Positions 4,445 to 5,848 of a stretch of DNA of 5,848 nucleotides are shown here, one piece after another. The DNA is from Candidatus Uhrbacteria bacterium. Its GTDB lineage: Bacteria; Patescibacteriota; Patescibacteriia; UBA9934; UBA10169. Positions within the stretch are counted from its first letter, which is position 1. Each line of letters begins with the position of its first letter. The position numbers and the translations under genes were made by a program. Under the pieces are notes generated by a model that ran no database searches, was not told the origin of the DNA, and saw nothing but the letters and a program-made list of their open reading frames with translations. The stretch covers positions 10,082-15,929 of the forward strand of contig DNYJ01000022.1 of the NCBI GenBank assembly GCA_003505155.1, in the 5' to 3' direction.

Positions 4445-5017
4445 ATGTTTGATCTATCAACACAACAACTTCGCGAACGCCTTCGGGGGTTTGAAGAAGA
4501 GATCGATGAACTCGAGCATGTTTTGCGGTTTCAGCAGAGTGAGGAAACACAGCGGGAGCTTGATCGCCTTGCGCCTGAGGCTCGGAGTCTCTTTGCCTTG
4601 CGGCAAGATGCGGCCGCCTATGACCGTCTTGTTCATGTGATCGCTGGTCTGCGTCTTGACCCAGAACGTCTCCTGCCATTTTTGAAAGTCCGTCTTCTGG
4701 GCGAGGATGAGGCCGCGCTTGAGCATCTCTTGCGGGCAGAGAATAGCGCTTTGCCGCGCCGTCGAATCGAGCTCGCACGTCTGCGCAAAACAGAGAAGAA
4801 CCGCGCGTGGAAGAGCGCGTTTCGCGCGGAGGGGTTGGACGGCCAAGCGCTCATGGAGCTTCTCGGGATGAAACCAGGGAGGGAGTTTGGAAACCGTCTG
4901 CGCGAAGTTCAAGCGTGGGCGCGCGGGGAGGGGGATGCGCCTCACGTGGAGGCTTCGATATTAAAACAGATCTCGTCGCGTGTTGAGGCGGCTCGTGGTA
5001 GGATAAAAAAGTTATGA
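4445..5017 (+). CDS. Helical protein of unknown function, cotranscribed with ruvA
   Basis: A 190-residue, highly charged, almost wholly alpha-helical protein with no signal peptide or membrane segment. The N-terminal 45 residues (rich in E, R and L) suggest a coiled coil. The segment LDGQALMELLGMKPGREFG (131-149) resembles the C-terminal helical motif of CCA-adding enzymes and poly(A) polymerases (G-x-dLm-x-LG-x-kPG-x-x-xG), which helps bind RNA, but no nucleotidyltransferase head is present here. It could be a stand-alone remnant of that fold or a chance likeness; I assign no function. The ATG at 4445 has GGGAG nine bases upstream. The gene starts 13 bases after the DHH-like stop and ends by overlapping the ruvA start as ATGA, so translation is probably coupled to ruvA. 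Confidence 0.72.
   Translation: MFDLSTQQLRERLRGFEEEIDELEHVLRFQQSEETQRELDRLAPEARSLFALRQDAAAYDRLVHVIAGLRLDPERLLPFLKVRLLGEDEAALEHLLRAENSALPRRRIELARLRKTEKNRAWKSAFRAEGLDGQALMELLGMKPGREFGNRLREVQAWARGEGDAPHVEASILKQISSRVEAARGRIKKL
4996..5004 (+). promoter_or_regulatory. Possible internal extended -10 upstream of ruvA
   Basis: TGGTAGGAT, an extended -10-like sequence nine bases before the ruvA ATG, with no recognisable -35. The same bases contain AGGA (5000-5003), ten bases from the ATG, which could instead be a Shine-Dalgarno site. Because ruvA overlaps the preceding gene, the ribosome-binding reading is at least as likely. Confidence 0.25.
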
Positions 5018-5559
5018 TCATCAAACTCCAAGGTGTGATCTCTCATCGCGGAAAAGACTATGTGATTTTCGACGTTGGAGCGGTTGGGTACCGGCTTGTC
5101 ATTCCGGAGTTTGCCATGCTCCAACTTCACGGAACCATGTCGCTCTTTTGCCATGAGGTTCATCGGGATGATGCGCATGAGATCTTCGGGTTCCTCTCGC
5201 TTGATGCGCTCGAACTCTTTTGGAAGCTTATTTCAGTTTCGGGCGTGGGACCTCGGAGTGCGCAGAAGATCGTGTTTGCGGGAGAAGGGGCGGAGGTGCG
5301 CGGGAAGATCATGGAGGGCGATCTTGCGTTCTTGCAGAGCGTGCCGGGAATCGGCAGGAAGACGGCGCAGAAAATCGTTCTTGAACTCAAAGGCGTGCTG
5401 ACGGAAGATGAAAACACGCGGACGGGCGGAGACGAAGACGCGCTCCAAGCTCTTGTCGGACTCGGCTACAAGCGCAAGGAAGCTCTGGAGATCCTAAAAG
5501 GACTTGAGGGGTCCACGGAGGAAAAAATTAAATCGGCGCTCAAATCGCTGGCACGTTAG
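5014..5559 (+). CDS. ruvA: Holliday junction branch migration protein RuvA
   Basis: A 181-residue RuvA, somewhat shorter than the about 200 residues of E. coli. Domain I (1-62) is the OB-fold beginning MIIKLQGVI, with the acidic pin as D52-D53 in RDDA, matching the E55-D56 pin of E. coli that separates strands at the crossover. Domain II carries two helix-hairpin-helix motifs, SVSGVGPRSAQKI (74-86) and SVPGIGRKTAQKI (109-121), which grip the DNA backbone. Domain III (about 142-181, with ALVGLGYKRKEALE) is the flexible three-helix part that contacts RuvB. The RuvA tetramer holds the four-way junction while RuvB hexamers drive branch migration; RuvC resolves it. Neither ruvB nor ruvC is in the window. 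The ATG overlaps the stop of the upstream helical-protein gene by four bases (ATGA), implying coupled translation. Confidence 0.96.
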   Translation: MIIKLQGVISHRGKDYVIFDVGAVGYRLVIPEFAMLQLHGTMSLFCHEVHRDDAHEIFGFLSLDALELFWKLISVSGVGPRSAQKIVFAGEGAEVRGKIMEGDLAFLQSVPGIGRKTAQKIVLELKGVLTEDENTRTGGDEDALQALVGLGYKRKEALEILKGLEGSTEEKIKSALKSLAR

Positions 5560-5848
5560 ATGATGGTGTGGGTGCTGTGGGCGATTGACGACGAAATTTT
5601 GAACCGCAGGCTCTCAAAATTTGTCGCCAATCGCAAGCTACCCTTGGAGATGTCTGAAAGTCTTTTCCAGAAAATGATGGGGTTATGCGAATTCAAGAAA
5701 TTACCGACAAACAAACTTGGCAGTCTTTCGTTGGAACGCACGCGCCGCGTTTGGGCGCTTTTTTGCATGATTGGGAATATGGGGAGCTGGAGCGAGGGGC
5801 TCGAAGGCTGGGAGTTTACAAAAATGAAAATCTTGTTGCGGTCGCTCT
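5560..5848 (+). CDS. Unidentified protein, N-terminal part (runs off the window)
   Basis: An open frame begins with ATGATG immediately after the ruvA TAG, with no gap, and continues for 96 codons to the window edge without a stop. The peptide begins MMVWVLWAIDDEILNRRL and is mixed hydrophobic and basic, with several tryptophans (for example TRRVWALFCMIGNMGSW at 74-90). I recognise no family. The case for a real gene is position (directly abutting ruvA, same strand, as other pairs here do) and the long open frame. No separate ribosome-binding site is evident, so translation would depend on the ribosome finishing ruvA. A start at the second ATG (5563) is equally possible. Confidence 0.5.
   Translation, partial: MMVWVLWAIDDEILNRRLSKFVANRKLPLEMSESLFQKMMGLCEFKKLPTNKLGSLSLERTRRVWALFCMIGNMGSWSEGLEGWEFTKMKILLRSL

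Noticed and set aside
1..5848. CRISPR array, tRNA genes, phage attachment site
   Set aside because: No regularly spaced repeats, no tRNA-like cloverleaf with a T-arm consensus, and no integrase or att-like duplication were seen.

Overview
This 5.8-kb window looks like compact bacterial DNA of moderate GC content, with genes packed end to end (stop/start overlaps of 0-4 bases downstream of the inserted element). Core bacterial genes (ruvA, an ABC-F ATPase) sit beside a VapBC-type toxin-antitoxin pair. Several genes appear to start a few bases after a -10 box with no Shine-Dalgarno site. The style recalls the Patescibacteria/CPR radiation, but that is a weak inference from gene style: no rRNA or marker gene fixes the taxonomy.

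Left part. Positions 1-170 are GC-rich and unusually rich in self-complementary segments, including a 12-bp stem (44-55 with 159-170) that encloses three hairpins. They end just before a bidirectional rho-independent terminator at 180-210. This may be the 3' part of a structured RNA or the C-terminus of a protein gene (frame 2, stop at 149-151); the sequence supports both readings. Facing it on the minus strand is a toxin-antitoxin operon: a small antitoxin-like gene (612-854) followed by a complete PIN-domain toxin (237-602). The operon ends into the shared terminator.

Middle part. Diverging from the toxin-antitoxin operon is a two-domain ABC-F type ATPase (943-2643). Immediately after its stop codon lies a 938-bp element (2645-3582) bounded by perfect 28-bp inverted repeats. 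It encodes a complete Y1/HUH single-strand transposase of the REP-associated (RayT/TnpA_REP) type. The element sits against the 5' end of the next gene, a divergent DHH-phosphoesterase-like protein, whose coding frame runs right up to the right inverted repeat without a standard start codon. The native start has therefore probably been removed or separated, and the first in-frame start left is a TTG at 3628, preceded by a strong GAGGAGG.

Right part. The DHH-like gene is followed by a helical protein of unknown function (4445-5017), which overlaps ruvA (5014-5559) by ATGA. An open frame then starts directly after the ruvA stop and runs off the window. The four form a tight co-directional cluster, probably one operon, with ruvA (Holliday-junction branch migration) as the only firmly identified function. 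A 7-bp tandem duplication at the DHH-like/helical-protein boundary decides whether those two frames are separate or fused.

The most notable points are the transposon-gene junction, the repeated promoter-to-ATG architecture, the possible structured RNA at the left edge and the 7-bp duplication. I did not find clear evidence of a wholly new multi-gene system.
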